This document shows, piece by piece, positions 51,850 through 63,519 of a DNA stretch of 64,000 nt (the stretch's first letter is position 1; each line of letters opens with the position of its first letter). Source of the stretch: Ypsolopha sequella (taxonomy: Eukaryota > Arthropoda > Insecta > Lepidoptera > Ypsolophidae); NCBI GenBank assembly GCA_934047225.1, contig OW203987.1:1639501-1703500 (forward strand), given 5' to 3'. The position numbers were made by a program, and so were the translations under genes. The notes under the pieces are model-generated. The model saw only the letters and a list, made by a program, of their open reading frames with translations. It ran no database searches and had not been told where the DNA came from.

Positions 51850-53425
51850 GTCCCAAAAGTCAACGCTTTCCCTTGGAAGGCTGGTAGGCCAGCTCATGAC
51901 TGACCAGAATATCAAATTATGACCTCAGCAAAAAGTAGATAGTCTTCGAGTTGATGGTACTTTTATAAATTCGAATAGATTTTTGAGAGTCAAAGCTAAC
52001 CAGTTCTAAATTCTAAGAATAAAATTTTTGTTGCGCAACTCTGGATAGTCCTGCTATTGATAAAGTCAAAAATAAACCTTGAAATGCTGTAACATCAGGA
52101 AGAAAAAATAAAAACCCAATTTATGAGCAATTTTTTATAATTAGGTTAGTTCGACACCACACCCTGAAAAAAAATGTTCTATGTTAGTTTTGCAAATTTT
52201 CTTAAATAACGGCTCATCAAATATTGTTTTTCAAATGATCTGGCAATTTCTGTGTATTACTTTTGAAAAAAAAGTTATTGCTATTTTACTACCAAAGGAG
52301 CTGCGTATTTTTTTAAATAATTAGAATTTAGAATGAAAGAGTGGCGGGCAGTAAAAATATTTGACGTTCATTAGAAATGCCATTTAACACGCGTTAGAGT
52401 GAGATAAATAGTGACGCTATTTAAAATGAGTTGGAATGAGATAGTAACGCAGTTAAACGTAGTTGAATGAGAGAGGCATAATTGATATAGGCTACAGTGA
52501 GATAGATAGTGACGTGGTGAATTCCTTCTGAGAATATTTGTTAGTTTCCACTTTTTGTAAAAACAACTTTAGTAAAAAATTTTTGTAAAGAAATTTTTGG
52601 TCCAATTTATTTTCCCGCAAGTGTAAAACCAGCTCAACGGGCGAAAAATATTTAAAGAATGGGTAATGGTGACAATTAACCGTCACGATATTATTATGTA
52701 TCTCTAAAGGAGTGTCTGAAATGTTCCGAGGGTCAACTGATAAATCAAACACTCAAAAAACCACTTTTAGCCGACCATAATAAATTTACGTCCCGACGAG
52801 ATAGCAAGTAGGATCAATGCCGTGTGACGATGATCGAAATACACTAATAAATTAGATAAAATAAAATACGTATTACTTTTGACCCTGCCTCGTCCACTCT
52901 ATTCGTATTTTTGCTATGGTGACGCGAGCTTAGAGACCGGGCCGAATTTCCCCCCGCGCGCAAAAGTAACATAAATAAGCCACGCCCGGAACTGGTTTTT
53001 GTTTTGGCTATGTCATACTCTTAAGTGGTAAAAAAACGGAAATAAAAAGTGACAATCGCACGCTAGTCAGTCGGTTTCTTTTATTGTATCTTGATTAAAA
53101 GTAAGATGATACTATTTCCTCGCAGGTGTAGTATAAAGCACTATGTATCACTCGGGAGAAAGTGCGATTCCCAACTCATGTGTATTGAGGCCCTTGGCTT
53201 CGCCTCGGGCCTCAAACTACACCCTCGTTGGTAATCTTCCCCTTTCTTCCCTCGGTGAACAATGTACTATTAATAAATTGGTAGATCCTGTCAACAGTAT
53301 TAACTACATTATATTATGTTTCTGTAGCAAAATACATCGCTTTGAAAACTCTAGTATTAGAGTGCATTACAAACTAGAAGTCAATCAGAAACAAATTAAA
53401 AAAAACACTAAATAAATTGAAAAAA
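51850..53425. other. No gene recognised
   Basis: AT-rich. 52690-52800 contains a decayed SINE-body-like stretch (CGTCACGATATTATTATG to TTTACGTCCCGACGAG). Confidence 0.4.
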
Positions 53426-53427
53426 TT

Positions 53428-53505
53428 CCTCATGCCAGGATTTGAACTTACGACCTCCTGCTTACATGACAGACGTGCTACCGAGGTTCGTATCAAGAAC
53501 GAAAA
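53428..53505 (-). mobile_element. tRNA-like SINE head, minus strand
   Basis: On the minus strand, CCTCGGTAGCACGTCTGTC (A-box region) and GTTCAAATCCTGG (B box) are spaced as in a tRNA, but the acceptor stem does not pair. 53506-53945 holds nothing recognised. Confidence 0.5.
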
Positions 53506-53950
53506 AAATTTCCACCATACCTGTACTGCCTGTACACCGAATTTTTCATTACTACCATAGACGAAACTTTATATACCAGCATGTAATACACATACTGAAC
53601 GCTCACGAGGGCATTATCTGATTTCACGCCTTGCTCATTCTGAATAGAAGGCAATGTCGAATACCTGTAATAATTATTAACTAGATTTTACAACATTTTA
53701 ACGATACTTTGCCAACTCCCGATTAGATCACGCTAGTGTTGAAATCAATTCGAGCCCAGTTAGTTCAGCACGTTTCTTCCGCATCACTCATTTCTCGGTC
53801 CATCAAACCATAAGATGGGCACTATGGCCGAGTGACGCAGGCGAAACGGCGGCGCCCAACCTAATAGCTCCTCTTGTCATGTTGCGTACACTTTACTTTT
53901 ACCCATTCTTACAATGTAGCTGGATAACGGTGTGATACGTTAACCATAAG

Positions 53951-54312
53951 GTGGTAGAGCTGATGCCGGGCTCGACTGTGGAGGTACCACCATCTTACTT
54001 GGAGACCCCCTCGAAGTAATTCGGGGGAGAGTAAGAGGACAACTCACAGGCAAAAAACCAGGAGGCCCACCATGCCTGGGACCGATGGATGGCGGTATAT
54101 CCATCCCTAATAGCCGGGCCTTATATGGAACAGACTGGTAACGGGCAGCGGCGTCACTGGTGCTAGGGTTCCGGCACCGCGCTCACCAACCCGCCTGCCC
54201 AGCGTGTGTGAGTATGGGCAATTCTTCCAGGATGACCACCGGGAGTGGCAAAGTCCTGGAAAGGCTTATGTCCAGCAGTGGACGAACTAGGCTGATGGAT
54301 GGATGGATGATA
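53951..54312 (+). mobile_element. GATG-tailed retroposon, copy 4
   Basis: GTGGTAGAGCTGATGCCGGG to CAGTGGACGAACTAGGCTG followed by GATGGATGGATGGATGA; about 360 bp, closest to copy 2. Confidence 0.85.
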
Positions 54313-54357
54313 TATTTTTTCAACATAACGGTAAATAACATAACACTTTATAAAAAC

Positions 54358-54600
54358 AATATATCGTCACGAGATGAATCTTGGGGTGTCAGAGATGTTC
54401 TCAAATGTTAACTGTGAAATGCAAGTCTCAGTCCACACTTCTTCGTACACCCGCTTTTCACCGACGATTATTGCGTCCCAGAAGTGATGGGTGGTGAGCC
54501 CTATCGTCGTACTTCGGGCACATTCCCAAGTCGCGAGGATTGAACCCTCTACCTCTTAGTAAGCGGGCGAGCACTCTACCAATCGGCCACAGAGGCCGTG
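54358..54600 (-). mobile_element. Full-length tRNA-derived SINE, minus strand (family S)
   Basis: Read on minus: a tRNA-like head with A box GATTGGTAGAGTGCTCG and B box GGGTTCAATCC, then a body CCCGAAGTACGACGATAGGG, and an end GTGACGATAT. About 243 bp. It anchors the partial copies at 20503, 24675 and 45636 and the plus-strand relative at 57533. Confidence 0.85.
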
Positions 54601-55965
54601 AATAATGACAATGTTTACCGAGTCTGGGCTACGTTCAACTTAATTGTTGGACGACGCTCGCCTAACATTCCATCTCTATTGCACGCGTTAAATTTGTATG
54701 TGCTATTGATGTTGTCAATGTTAGACGGAGGTCATTCGACTATTAAACTGAACGCAGCCCGGGTGCAATATTTTAGCTGGGTCTGGTGATAGCCCCTATC
54801 ACTGGTTACAGAGAAGTTCGTGTATGTGACAGTCTATCCATTACAATAGACCCATGGAAAAATACGAAAATTCTCACATGACGTCAATATCAAATGTAGT
54901 GTATTTCAGCTCACATGCTTTGAACTAACTGAATATCGGAGGAAGAGGAGGGCGGTAGAGTAAAAAGACCGAGCCCTCATACATTAGGGCTGCTACAACC
55001 GTGCCCTGAGAATAATTATTATATGAAAACTAAAGCTTGTCTTTATCTCATGTCAGTGCTGCTCCCAATGTAAGTAAATATCTTAGTTACGAAATGTAGA
55101 TATTTTGGGCAATATCTGCGCGCACGCAGCCATGAGACGCAACACTTCGACAAAGTGGACAGTCATCATGATCACGACGAAACTAGTTTTAAGAAATAGC
55201 ATTTTATAATTTTGTAATACATACGCGTCTGTGCTTGTGCTGGATTTCGGCAATGTTGGCTTTGAGCTTTCTTATTAAGTAATTTGCTAGTTTGCTACTC
55301 AAACATTATAAACATTTTGCAAAAAGTTAGCTACAACCTCCATGAAAGTCTCCTCTATTAGAGCTAGAGCAAAAAGTAAAGTAAGTTTACATAAAAAGTC
55401 CTGACATTTAATTTTTCGTAAGCAAAGCAAATACGAAATCTAGGGTGGTAACATAAAAATACAATTTTAATTTAATTTGTTTATCATTTTCACGTTTCAA
55501 TTCTGGTTATCTACAAACTTTAGTTAATGAGTTTTGAATGAATTTCAAGGTTTTACATATACGTATTAATTTTTTTAATTGTCAGTTTGACAACCGAAAT
55601 TAAGATTTCAAAAACAGTTCGTCCTAAATACCATTCATTTCCATGATAAGATTCGTAATAATTTTTTACAGCTGACACTTTTCAGAATTTAAATCTAATA
55701 TTAATGCTGTTAATGCTGTCTCGTTCATAAACAAAAGAAATTACATGATTTGGATTTGTCGGATGTTGACTTTCCTTCAAATTCTCTATAGAAAACGGCA
55801 ATTTCATATGTATATAAAAAAAATAGAAGTCGACGAAATCACTTCATTGATGCCATCGACAATTTTCTTTGATGCTATAAAATACTTGTAACCACCATGG
55901 TGAGTCATATTAACTGTTGCTTGTTTTTGTAATATATCGGAAATACTGTATTTTTAGACAACCGC
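54601..55965. other. No gene recognised
   Basis: AT-rich, with no convincing exon. A TATAAAA near 55878 and an ATG directly followed by GTGAGT at 55903 were considered and rejected as a gene start. Confidence 0.45.
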
Positions 55966-55970
55966 TAAAA

Positions 55971-56474
55971 ATATATATAGATGGTCGCTAACTTAATAAC
56001 TCACAAGACAACTTCGTTATTTAGATCAATACTGCTATTTAAATATATATAGATGGTCGCTAACTTAATAACTCACAAGACAACTTCGTTATTTAGATCA
56101 ATACTGCTATTTAAATATATATAGATGGTCGCTAACTTAATAACTCACAGGACAACTTCGTTATTTAGATCAATACTGCTATTTAAATATATATAGATGG
56201 TCGCTAACTTAATAACTCACAAGACAACTTCGTTATTTAGATCAATACTGCTATTTAAATATATATAGATGGTCGCTAACTTAATAACTCACAAGACAAC
56301 TTCGTTATTTAGATCAATACTGCTATTTAAATATATATAGATGGTCGCTAACTTAATAACTCACAGGACAACTTCGTTATTTAGATCAATACTGCTATTT
56401 AAATATATATAGATGGTCGCTAACTTAATAACTCACAAGACAACTTCGTTATTTAGATCAATACTGCTATTTAA
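55971..56474. repeat. 72-bp tandem repeat, seven copies, with 216-bp higher order
   Basis: ATGGTCGCTAACTTAATAAC recurs every 72 bp from 55981 to 56413. Copies 3 and 6 carry CACAGGAC where the others have CACAAGAC, giving the order AAB AAB A. Copies are otherwise nearly identical, so amplification is recent. Every unit has a TAG in the ATG frame, so it is not a coding repeat. Confidence 0.97.
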
Positions 56475-56503
56475 AAGAAGAAGTGTTAATTACCTAATAA
56501 ATA

Positions 56504-56752
56504 TACAACGTGTCACAGAAAGGTGTAACCATATTTGAAGAGCTTATTCAGTCCATGGTATAGAACAACTTTTACTATGGAACAAACCCTGTATCTCGAA
56601 AAAAAATTTACTGTTTCATAGAAAAAAAAAATGTATGGAAGGGCAGATTTTTGTTTTGAGATTTAGGGTTTGGCTCCATAGTAAAAGTTATTCTATACCA
56701 TTGACTGAATAAGCTCTTCAAATATGGTTACACCTTTTTGTAACACGTTGTA
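56504..56752. mobile_element. MITE with ~100-bp inverted arms
   Basis: TACAACGTGTCACAGAAAGG at the left and CCTTTTTGTAACACGTTGTA at the right. The arms pair through GAAGAGCTTATTCAGTC and AACTTTTACTATGGA. It lies directly after the 72-bp array. Confidence 0.88.
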
Positions 56753-57045
56753 TGTTCGTAACGTAGCAAAACTAAACCAACAAATAATAAATATAACATC
56801 GCAAAACTTGCTTGATTTCGGGTAATATGTTAATTTGCTTTATAAAAACGATTGCATCGAATTTGGTAATGTTTGTACCATATAACGGGCCGTGTCGATT
56901 ATGTAAATCAGTTCGCTACGACTACCTGGTTATTTAAATAATTTACCATCAAAATGAAACCAACAATGATGGCTCAACTTCATAATTAAATTTTACCACA
57001 CGATGATGGTGTCTGCTAGAGATGGTAAAAGTTGTGGCCTACCAA

Positions 57046-57527
57046 AAATAACCAGCCAGCACAGCTAAGTTACGTACTTAAACCACAACTAACCAGCCAG
57101 CACAGCTAAGTCACGTACTTAAACCACAACTAACCAGCCAGCACAGCTAAGTCACATACTTAAACCAAAAATAACCAGCCAGCTATAAGTCACGCACTTA
57201 AACCATAAATAAACAGCCAACACAGCTAAGTCACGTACTTAAACGAAAAATAACCAGCCAGCACAGCTAAATCACGTACTTAAGCCAAAACTAACCAGCC
57301 AGCACAGCTAAGTCACGTACTTAAACCAAAAATAACCAGCCAGCACTAAGTCACGCACTTAAACCAAAAATAACCAGCCAGCACAGCTAAGTCACGTACT
57401 TAAACCATTAATAACCAGCCAGCACTAAGTCACGCAATTAAACCAAAAATAACCAGCCAGCACTGAGTCACGCACTTAAACCAAAAATAACCAGCCAGCA
57501 CAACTAAGTCACGTTCTTAAACAAAAA
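57046..57527. repeat. ~41-bp tandem repeat, about 12 copies
   Basis: AACCAGCCAGCACAGCTAAG and TCACGTACTTAAACC repeat with length variants that lack ACAGC. A 36-41 bp mixed array. Confidence 0.93.
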
Positions 57528-57532
57528 AAAAT

Positions 57533-57775
57533 GCTGTAGTTCAGTCGGTTGGACGCTAAAGACCATCATTCGAATCCTGCCTGTCAACCCAGTACAATAA
57601 GTTTTTCGGATTCTACGTGCATACTAATTTTCTATTTACCACTTGCTGAACGGTGAAGGTAAACCTGCGACCTGCATGGCCTAAACAACTTGTATTTGTG
57701 CCCAAAGTACGACGATAAGGCTCAACCACATTTACGTTGGGATAAAAAAAATCGTTGGTGAAAAGAGGGTGTATA
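57533..57775 (+). mobile_element. tRNA-derived SINE, plus strand (family S variant)
   Basis: A box GTAGTTCAGTCGGTTGG and B box CATTCGAATCC, then the shared body word CCCAAAGTACGACGATAAGG and the end CGTTGGTGAAAAGAGGGTG. Diverged from 54358-54600, especially in the head. Confidence 0.7.
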
Positions 57776-58875
57776 AATGTTGACGGTTATTTATGACTAA
57801 AATGTCAGAAATTTAGGCTTGGTACCATCCTCCCCGGTGGGTCATCCCCGGTACCGAGGAGCCGCAACAGGGACGTTGGCACAGTTCAATTGCCATCGCA
57901 GTGCCATCGTCCCCGGTGATGGTGTTTATCAAGGAAGATGGCATAAACCAAGAGCTATCGTACCCGGTAAAACAAAGCATAGACAAAGATGAATACTTAG
58001 TTATTACTGCAAAAAAATACGATCACAAATAGAACGTAAAAAATACGTAAATTCGTGACAAGTATTTTAATTATTTGAAAATAAATATACTTTGTTTGAT
58101 TTTTCATCATTACTTACATGATATGAGTAAAAATATTTTCAACTTGTTGTGCAAGACTTGGGTGACCATATTTTTCAGAATATTGCTTGCGTCAACCATT
58201 TTTTTAGAACTTTGAGCAATTCATGTCAACTAACTTAAGAGGCGTGCCTTTCTGGACCGCAATTTCTTGGAATTTGGAGTAATGTTAATTTTTTATTTCA
58301 GTCTAATTAAATGAAGTGATTATCAATAAAATTATTCCGACATGAAGTTTTGAATATGATTATGTATAAAAAAATCATGGCAAACTGGTGACATTAATCG
58401 GAAAAATTTACGGAATAATTTTTTTTTTCTACAAGTAGTTAGTGTTATAAAAAATACATATTCTGGTACATTATGTACCAACAAACTTATATGTCAAATG
58501 TAATTGATTTATTTCTTGCTTAGGAATTAGGTCCTTTACCTAAGTTTGTAATTTGACAACGTGATTAGCTTTTCATAAACAAGGTGTGAGAGATTGATCA
58601 CTACAAAAAATACAAAGTAATTAAATACAAAATAATTTGGAAATGTGGTACATTAACTGTCGTGTATTCAACAGCATAAAAGTTTTTCTGAAATTGGTAG
58701 ATTAGGCGCTTGAAATTTTAGATTTCTCACTAAAAGTGTGAAATGGCCCTTAACGGTCTAAAATTTACTTCAAAGTCTCTGCGTGCAAACGATTTTTTGG
58801 CATTTTCTTGCAGATATTCAGTTTCTTTAAAAAGTAAACCCATCTCTCTTCTACCTTCCACTCTTCTGAGACAAG
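57776..58875. other. No gene recognised; CCCCGGT-rich patch
   Basis: 57825-57980 contains the words CCCCGGTGGGTCATCCCCGG and ATCGTCCCCGGTGATGG, with the motif CCCGGT five times. 57990-58875 is AT-rich without features. Confidence 0.35.
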
Positions 58876-58877
58876 TT

Positions 58878-60500
58878 AAGCTTTTTTTTTTTAAATCTTA
58901 TTTATTTTACAAGTCATACATCTTAAGATTAATTCGGCTTAAAAATAATTACAATGTTGGACGATGTGTAAAACAGTTGGGATTACTACTATGAGTGTTT
59001 TTATAATATTCAGATCTAAGGTTCAGTGAGTCTATTATAAAACTTTCAAATCTATCACTATATTCGGCCGTGAACCCTGAACTTAAGATTTGATGGAGAA
59101 AGAAGAGAAAATCGCCAGTAGAGCACCGAGTTTCATTTAAGAAATCCAACCTACATTGTTCGTTGATTTTACACTCGAGTACTAAGTGTAGGAGGTCCTC
59201 TTCTCTCTCACATCGTGTACAGTTTGGATCGTCTCTTTTTTTCATGATGAAGTTAAACTTGTTAAGTGGGATGTGGTAAGTTCGAGTTCGGAAGCATATA
59301 ACTAGATATATTCTGTTGAGGTTTCTTGAGGCGAACCAAGGTACGCGAGGTGGTTCTTCTACAATGGTCCTGTACCAGATGCCCTTGTTTTGAGAGCACT
59401 CATTAAAATATGATTTAAATTTTATATAATTGTCGTTTTTAATTTTTGAAAGATGATCAGTATAGTACGGTACGATGTCGAGAGGTATGCCGTTCTGTAG
59501 AGCTTTGGATGCAAGTGAGTCTGTTATCTCATTACCCCTGACGCCCACGTGTGAAGGAATCCATTGTAGACGAACTTCAACCCCGTTACGTATCAATCTA
59601 TGGATACATTTGATAATGAGGTAAGCTTCGTTTCTACCGACATTACCGCCCTTAGCACTTCTTAACAAATGTTGCAGACTACTCTTAGAATCTGTAAAGA
59701 TTACAATTTTATGGTATGGTGTCGACTCTATGTAGTGTGCAGCTTCATTAATTGCTATTAGTTCAACTCCCATTATAGGTATACACTGATTTGCAATAAG
59801 AAATTTGGCCCCAAAATCCGCAGCTTCATCGTAAAACGCGCAACTAGAACCGTCTCTAGTTTTGGACCCGTCAGTGTAAATTTGAATGTAATCTGAGAAC
59901 TGTATGTCTATCATATCTTCGGTACGTTGCTTAAGATCGTGAATGGGTAGTTGAGCTTTAGGTTTATTAATAGTGTTCACTCTATGTATTATGATTTTAT
60001 CCCAGGGGAGTGTTTTAATATCAAAGGAGAGCAGAAATTGGGGCAAAATTTCAAATTTTGACATAGGTAAGTTGGAATAGTTTCTGAAACTCTCAAGCAG
60101 AAGTGGAAATTGATTTTTGCGCCAATATCTTGTGCCCGAATTTAATGTGTTGTCTAACAATTCTAATTGTTTTTTCAAATGATCGGATGTTCTGGATGAA
60201 AGTTTCAAAAAGTATTTGTCGCTTAAATATATTCTTCTAAGACTCAAGGGTGGGATACATAGTTCGCTTTCCATTGTAAAAATTGGGGTGTCTCGAATAA
60301 AGCTTCCACATAGGCGAAGACATTGGTTTTGAATCACGTCCAACCTCTGTAGGAGCTTAGGGTTGGCGTTACCGTAAATGATACATCCATAGTCGAGTCG
60401 AGATCGCACCAGTGATAAATAAAGTCTTCTTAAGTGAGTTGGATGGACACCCCACTTTGAAAGTCTTTCAGGACATTTCAGTGTTTTGTCTCAACAGAGA
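58878..60500 (-). mobile_element. RNase H-bearing LINE (I-clade-like), 5'-truncated, minus strand
   Basis: The 3' end on minus is AAAATAAATAAGATTT followed by about ten As at 58879-58893. The 5' part is lost near 60500. It contains one long frame, 60490-58949. Confidence 0.85.
58949..60490 (-). CDS. LINE reverse transcriptase C-terminus plus RNase H
   Basis: The frame is open from about 60490 without its own start codon, to a stop at 58951-58949. It begins in the RT thumb region (KCPERLSKWG, LYLSLVRSRLDYG), then a linker, then RNase H with YTDGSKTRDGSSCAFY, MGVELIAINEA, IFTDSKSSLQHLL and WIPSHVGVRGNEITDSLA, which supply the D, E, D, D/H catalytic set. Near the end, CTRCEREEDLLHLVLEC is the CCHC-type motif usual at the C-terminus of such elements. 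RNase H suggests the I group rather than Jockey/CR1. It lacks the endonuclease and RT palm. About 513 codons are intact. Confidence 0.88.
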   Translation of the reverse strand, partial: DKTLKCPERLSKWGVHPTHLRRLYLSLVRSRLDYGCIIYGNANPKLLQRLDVIQNQCLRLCGSFIRDTPIFTMESELCIPPLSLRRIYLSDKYFLKLSSRTSDHLKKQLELLDNTLNSGTRYWRKNQFPLLLESFRNYSNLPMSKFEILPQFLLSFDIKTLPWDKIIIHRVNTINKPKAQLPIHDLKQRTEDMIDIQFSDYIQIYTDGSKTRDGSSCAFYDEAADFGAKFLIANQCIPIMGVELIAINEAAHYIESTPYHKIVIFTDSKSSLQHLLRSAKGGNVGRNEAYLIIKCIHRLIRNGVEVRLQWIPSHVGVRGNEITDSLASKALQNGIPLDIVPYYTDHLSKIKNDNYIKFKSYFNECSQNKGIWYRTIVEEPPRVPWFASRNLNRIYLVICFRTRTYHIPLNKFNFIMKKRDDPNCTRCEREEDLLHLVLECKINEQCRLDFLNETRCSTGDFLFFLHQILSSGFTAEYSDRFESFIIDSLNLRSEYYKNTHSSNPNCFTHRPTL

Positions 60501-61240
60501 ACTCAATAATGGTGACAGTCCCGATATATCGGGATGGATGGTAACCCTAGCATGCCTCATGAAGACAACTCTTGGCTGACGTATCATCAGCCGTAGCCCC
60601 ATTGTAATATAGATTGTCCAAGTATGCACATTACGAGATAATTTTTGCGTTTTGTTTACGATGATGATATAAGAACGAGTTGAGTTGCAACATTTTGTCG
60701 AATTTCTGTGAAACGAAACGATCTGTCAACCTGTCCTTAGCCGTAGTTGTGCAAGACCTGAGTCACTCTTTTAACTTTAGTCTTCATTAGTAAAGGCTGA
60801 CAACAAGGTTAATTAGTGTAAGAGAACTATCTCGAAAGCGATTCTGGTACAATACCTCGAAGGTTTGACCATGAGAATAAGTGAGAAATTAAATTTAATA
60901 CTTACTCAATTAGTAAAATGGAGATAAATTGGACATTGTTGAAATATTTAATATAATATACTATTATACAATAATGACAAAATAAATGAATATCTAGAAT
61001 GTTCTTGCCCTTTTTGAAATATTTTTGTCTTACCTTAAGAGTATTTTACACAACCTTTAAAAGGCAAGCAACTGACCGCTGACCGACCGACCTACAACTG
61101 CTGTTTCAACAATAAAAGTCACAAACAACGTAAAATTAAAAGATAAGTGTCCGTAATTTACATTGTTATGTTTGTAAGGGGTCAAGGAGGTCCACTTACA
61201 AGTACGCTCCACCAAAACATTAAGAATTAATGTATTAATT
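60501..61240. other. No gene recognised
   Basis: AT-rich. GATATATCGGGATGG near 60520 is a small palindromic word. Nothing else is seen. Confidence 0.4.
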
Positions 61241-61241
61241 T

Positions 61242-62548
61242 GTCTAGTACAGACCGGTGCGAAGCTAGACACTTCGAGTACAGACCGGTGCAAAGCTAAA
61301 CACATCTAGTACAGACCGGTGCAAAGCTAGACACATCTAGTACAGACCGGTGCGAAGCTAGGCACTTCTAGTATAGACCGGTGCGAAACTAAACACTTAT
61401 AGTTCAGACTTGTGCAAACCTAGACACTTCTATTATAGATCGGTGCGAAGCTAAACACTTGTAGTACAGACCGGTGTGAAGCTAGACACTTCTAGTACAG
61501 ACCGGTGCGAAGCTAAAGACTTATAGTATATACCGGTGCAAAGCTAGACATTTCTAGTACGTCTGTAAGAATTAATTTATTAATTTGTCTAGAACAGACC
61601 GGTGCGAAGCTAGACACTTCGAATACAGACTGGTGCGAAGCTAGACACATTTACTACAGACCAGTGCGAAGTTAGACACTTCTAGTATAGACCGGTGTGA
61701 AACTAAACACTTATAGTACAGACTGGTGCGAACCTAGACACTTCTAGTATAGATCGGTGTGAAGCTAGACACTTCTATTACAGACCGGTCCGAAGCTAGA
61801 CAAATCTAGTACAGACCGGTGTGAAGCTAGATCCTTTTAGTACAGACCGGTGTGAAGCTAGACACTTCTAGTATAGACCGGTATGAAGCTAGACACTTCT
61901 AGTATAGACCGGTGCGAAGCTAGACACTTCTAGTACAGACCGGTGCGAAGCTAGACACTTCTAGTACAGACCGGTCCGAAGCTAGATCCTTTTAGTATTA
62001 GTACAGACCGGTGCGAAGCTAGACACTTCTAGTACAGAAGGACTAAACACTTCTAGTACAGACCAGTGCGAAGCTAAAAACTTCTAGTACAGACCGGTGT
62101 GAAACTAAACACTTATAGTACAGACTGGTGCAAACCTAGACACTTCTAGTATAGATCGGTGTGAAGCTAGACACTTATATTACAGACCGGTCCGAAGCTA
62201 GACAAATCTAGTACAGACCGGTGCGAAGCTAGACACTTCTAGTACAGACCGGTGCGAAGCTAGGCACTTCTAGTACAGACCGGTCCCAAGCTAGATCCTT
62301 TTAGTATTAGTACAGACCAGTGCGAAGCTAGACACTTCTAGTACAGAAGGACTAAACACTTCTAGTACAGACCGGTGCGAAGCTAAAAACTTCTAGTACA
62401 GACCGGTCCGAAGCTAGATCCTTTTAGTACAGACCGGTGCGAAGCTAGACACTTCTAGTACAGACCGGTGCGAAGCTAGACACTTCTAATACATACTTGT
62501 CTGAAGCTAGACACTTCTAGTGCAGACCGGTGTGAAGCTAGACACTAA
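61242..62548. repeat. ~31-bp tandem repeat, about 42 copies
   Basis: The unit is TAGTACAGACCGGTGCGAAG plus CTAGACACTTC with many variants (TGCAAAG, TCCGAAG, ATCCTTTT). A ~125-bp block containing TAGTATTAGTACAGACC and CAGAAGGACTAAACAC occurs twice (about 61974-62100 and 62282-62405), so higher-order duplication took place. Confidence 0.95.
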
Positions 62549-63030
62549 TCTTCAAAGAAGAAGATAAGCTCATATGCTGTGCCCAATATTATCACGCACC
62601 TCATAGTTTCAGAGATAGCCACCTGGTGGTACGTCCTAAAGGAATGTTCTTAGCTGCTTTTTCAGTTATTGTGAGCGAAGAGATGTCAGGTTTTATGTTA
62701 ACCACTGACTTTACAAATGTTTGGTGTCGATAATACATTTGGCGATGTCTGATTTGCTGGTGCACCATACCATGTCAGAAGTTTTTTTTTTGCCTAGTCT
62801 GGTAGGTGACTATCTCTGAAATAATGAGAGATGCAAGTAAATGTTTAAAACCAACTTTTTTATAGGAAATTTTATAGGCTTAATTTTATTGTCAACCACC
62901 AGAACATTATTAACTCCCCCCACACATACACCCACCTCCAGCGCAACCGGTAGGTCAAAGGACTCAGAAGTCAATAATATCGATGCAAACATTTCCATTT
63001 AAACCCCCTGAAACTAAGATAATATCTGAG
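62549..63030. other. No gene recognised
   Basis: Separates two satellites; no repeat or frame of note. Confidence 0.4.
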
Positions 63031-63032
63031 TC

Positions 63033-63508
63033 CTGAGTTTCGATACATTGAAGAGATAGAAACGATCGGGCCTAACTCATTATAACGGATATCCTAAGAA
63101 CTGTAGACCGTTTAGTTTCGATACATTGAAGAGATAGAAACGATCGGGCCTAACTCATTATAACGGATATCTTAAGAACTGTAGACCGTTTAGTTTCGAT
63201 ACATTGAAGAGATAGAAACGATCGGGCCTAACTCGTTATAACGGATATCCTAAGAACTGTAGACCGTTTAGTTTCGATACATTGAAGAGATAAAAACGAT
63301 CGGGCTTAACTCGTTATAACGGATATCCTAAGAACTGTAGACCGTTTAGTTTCGATACATTGAAGAGATAGAAACGATCGGGCCGAACTCGTTATAACGG
63401 ATATCCTAAGAACTGTAGACCGTTTAGTTTCAATACATTGAAGAGATAGAAACGATCGGGCCTAACTCGTTATAACGGATATCCTAAGAACTGGAGACCG
63501 TTTAGACA
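63033..63508. repeat. 78-bp tandem repeat, six copies
   Basis: GTTTCGATACATTGAAGAG recurs at 63037, 63115, 63193, 63271, 63349 and 63427. Units carry GTTATAACGGATATCC and differ by one to three bases. 78 bp is a multiple of three, but no long frame is claimed. Confidence 0.97.
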
Positions 63509-63519
63509 TACAAAATGCC

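Noticed and set aside
55878..55912. TATA box followed by ACCACCATG|GTGAGT as a one-codon first exon
   Set aside because: The TATAAAA is only about 15 bp before the ATG, so transcription would start beyond it. No matching downstream exon was found.
58743..58994. 83-codon plus-strand frame at the LINE 3' end
   Set aside because: Partly antisense to the RNase H LINE and spanning its poly-A tail; no domain.
61242..62548. CRISPR-like array of short repeats
   Set aside because: Units follow each other without unique spacers, and the setting is a eukaryotic nuclear genome; it is a satellite.
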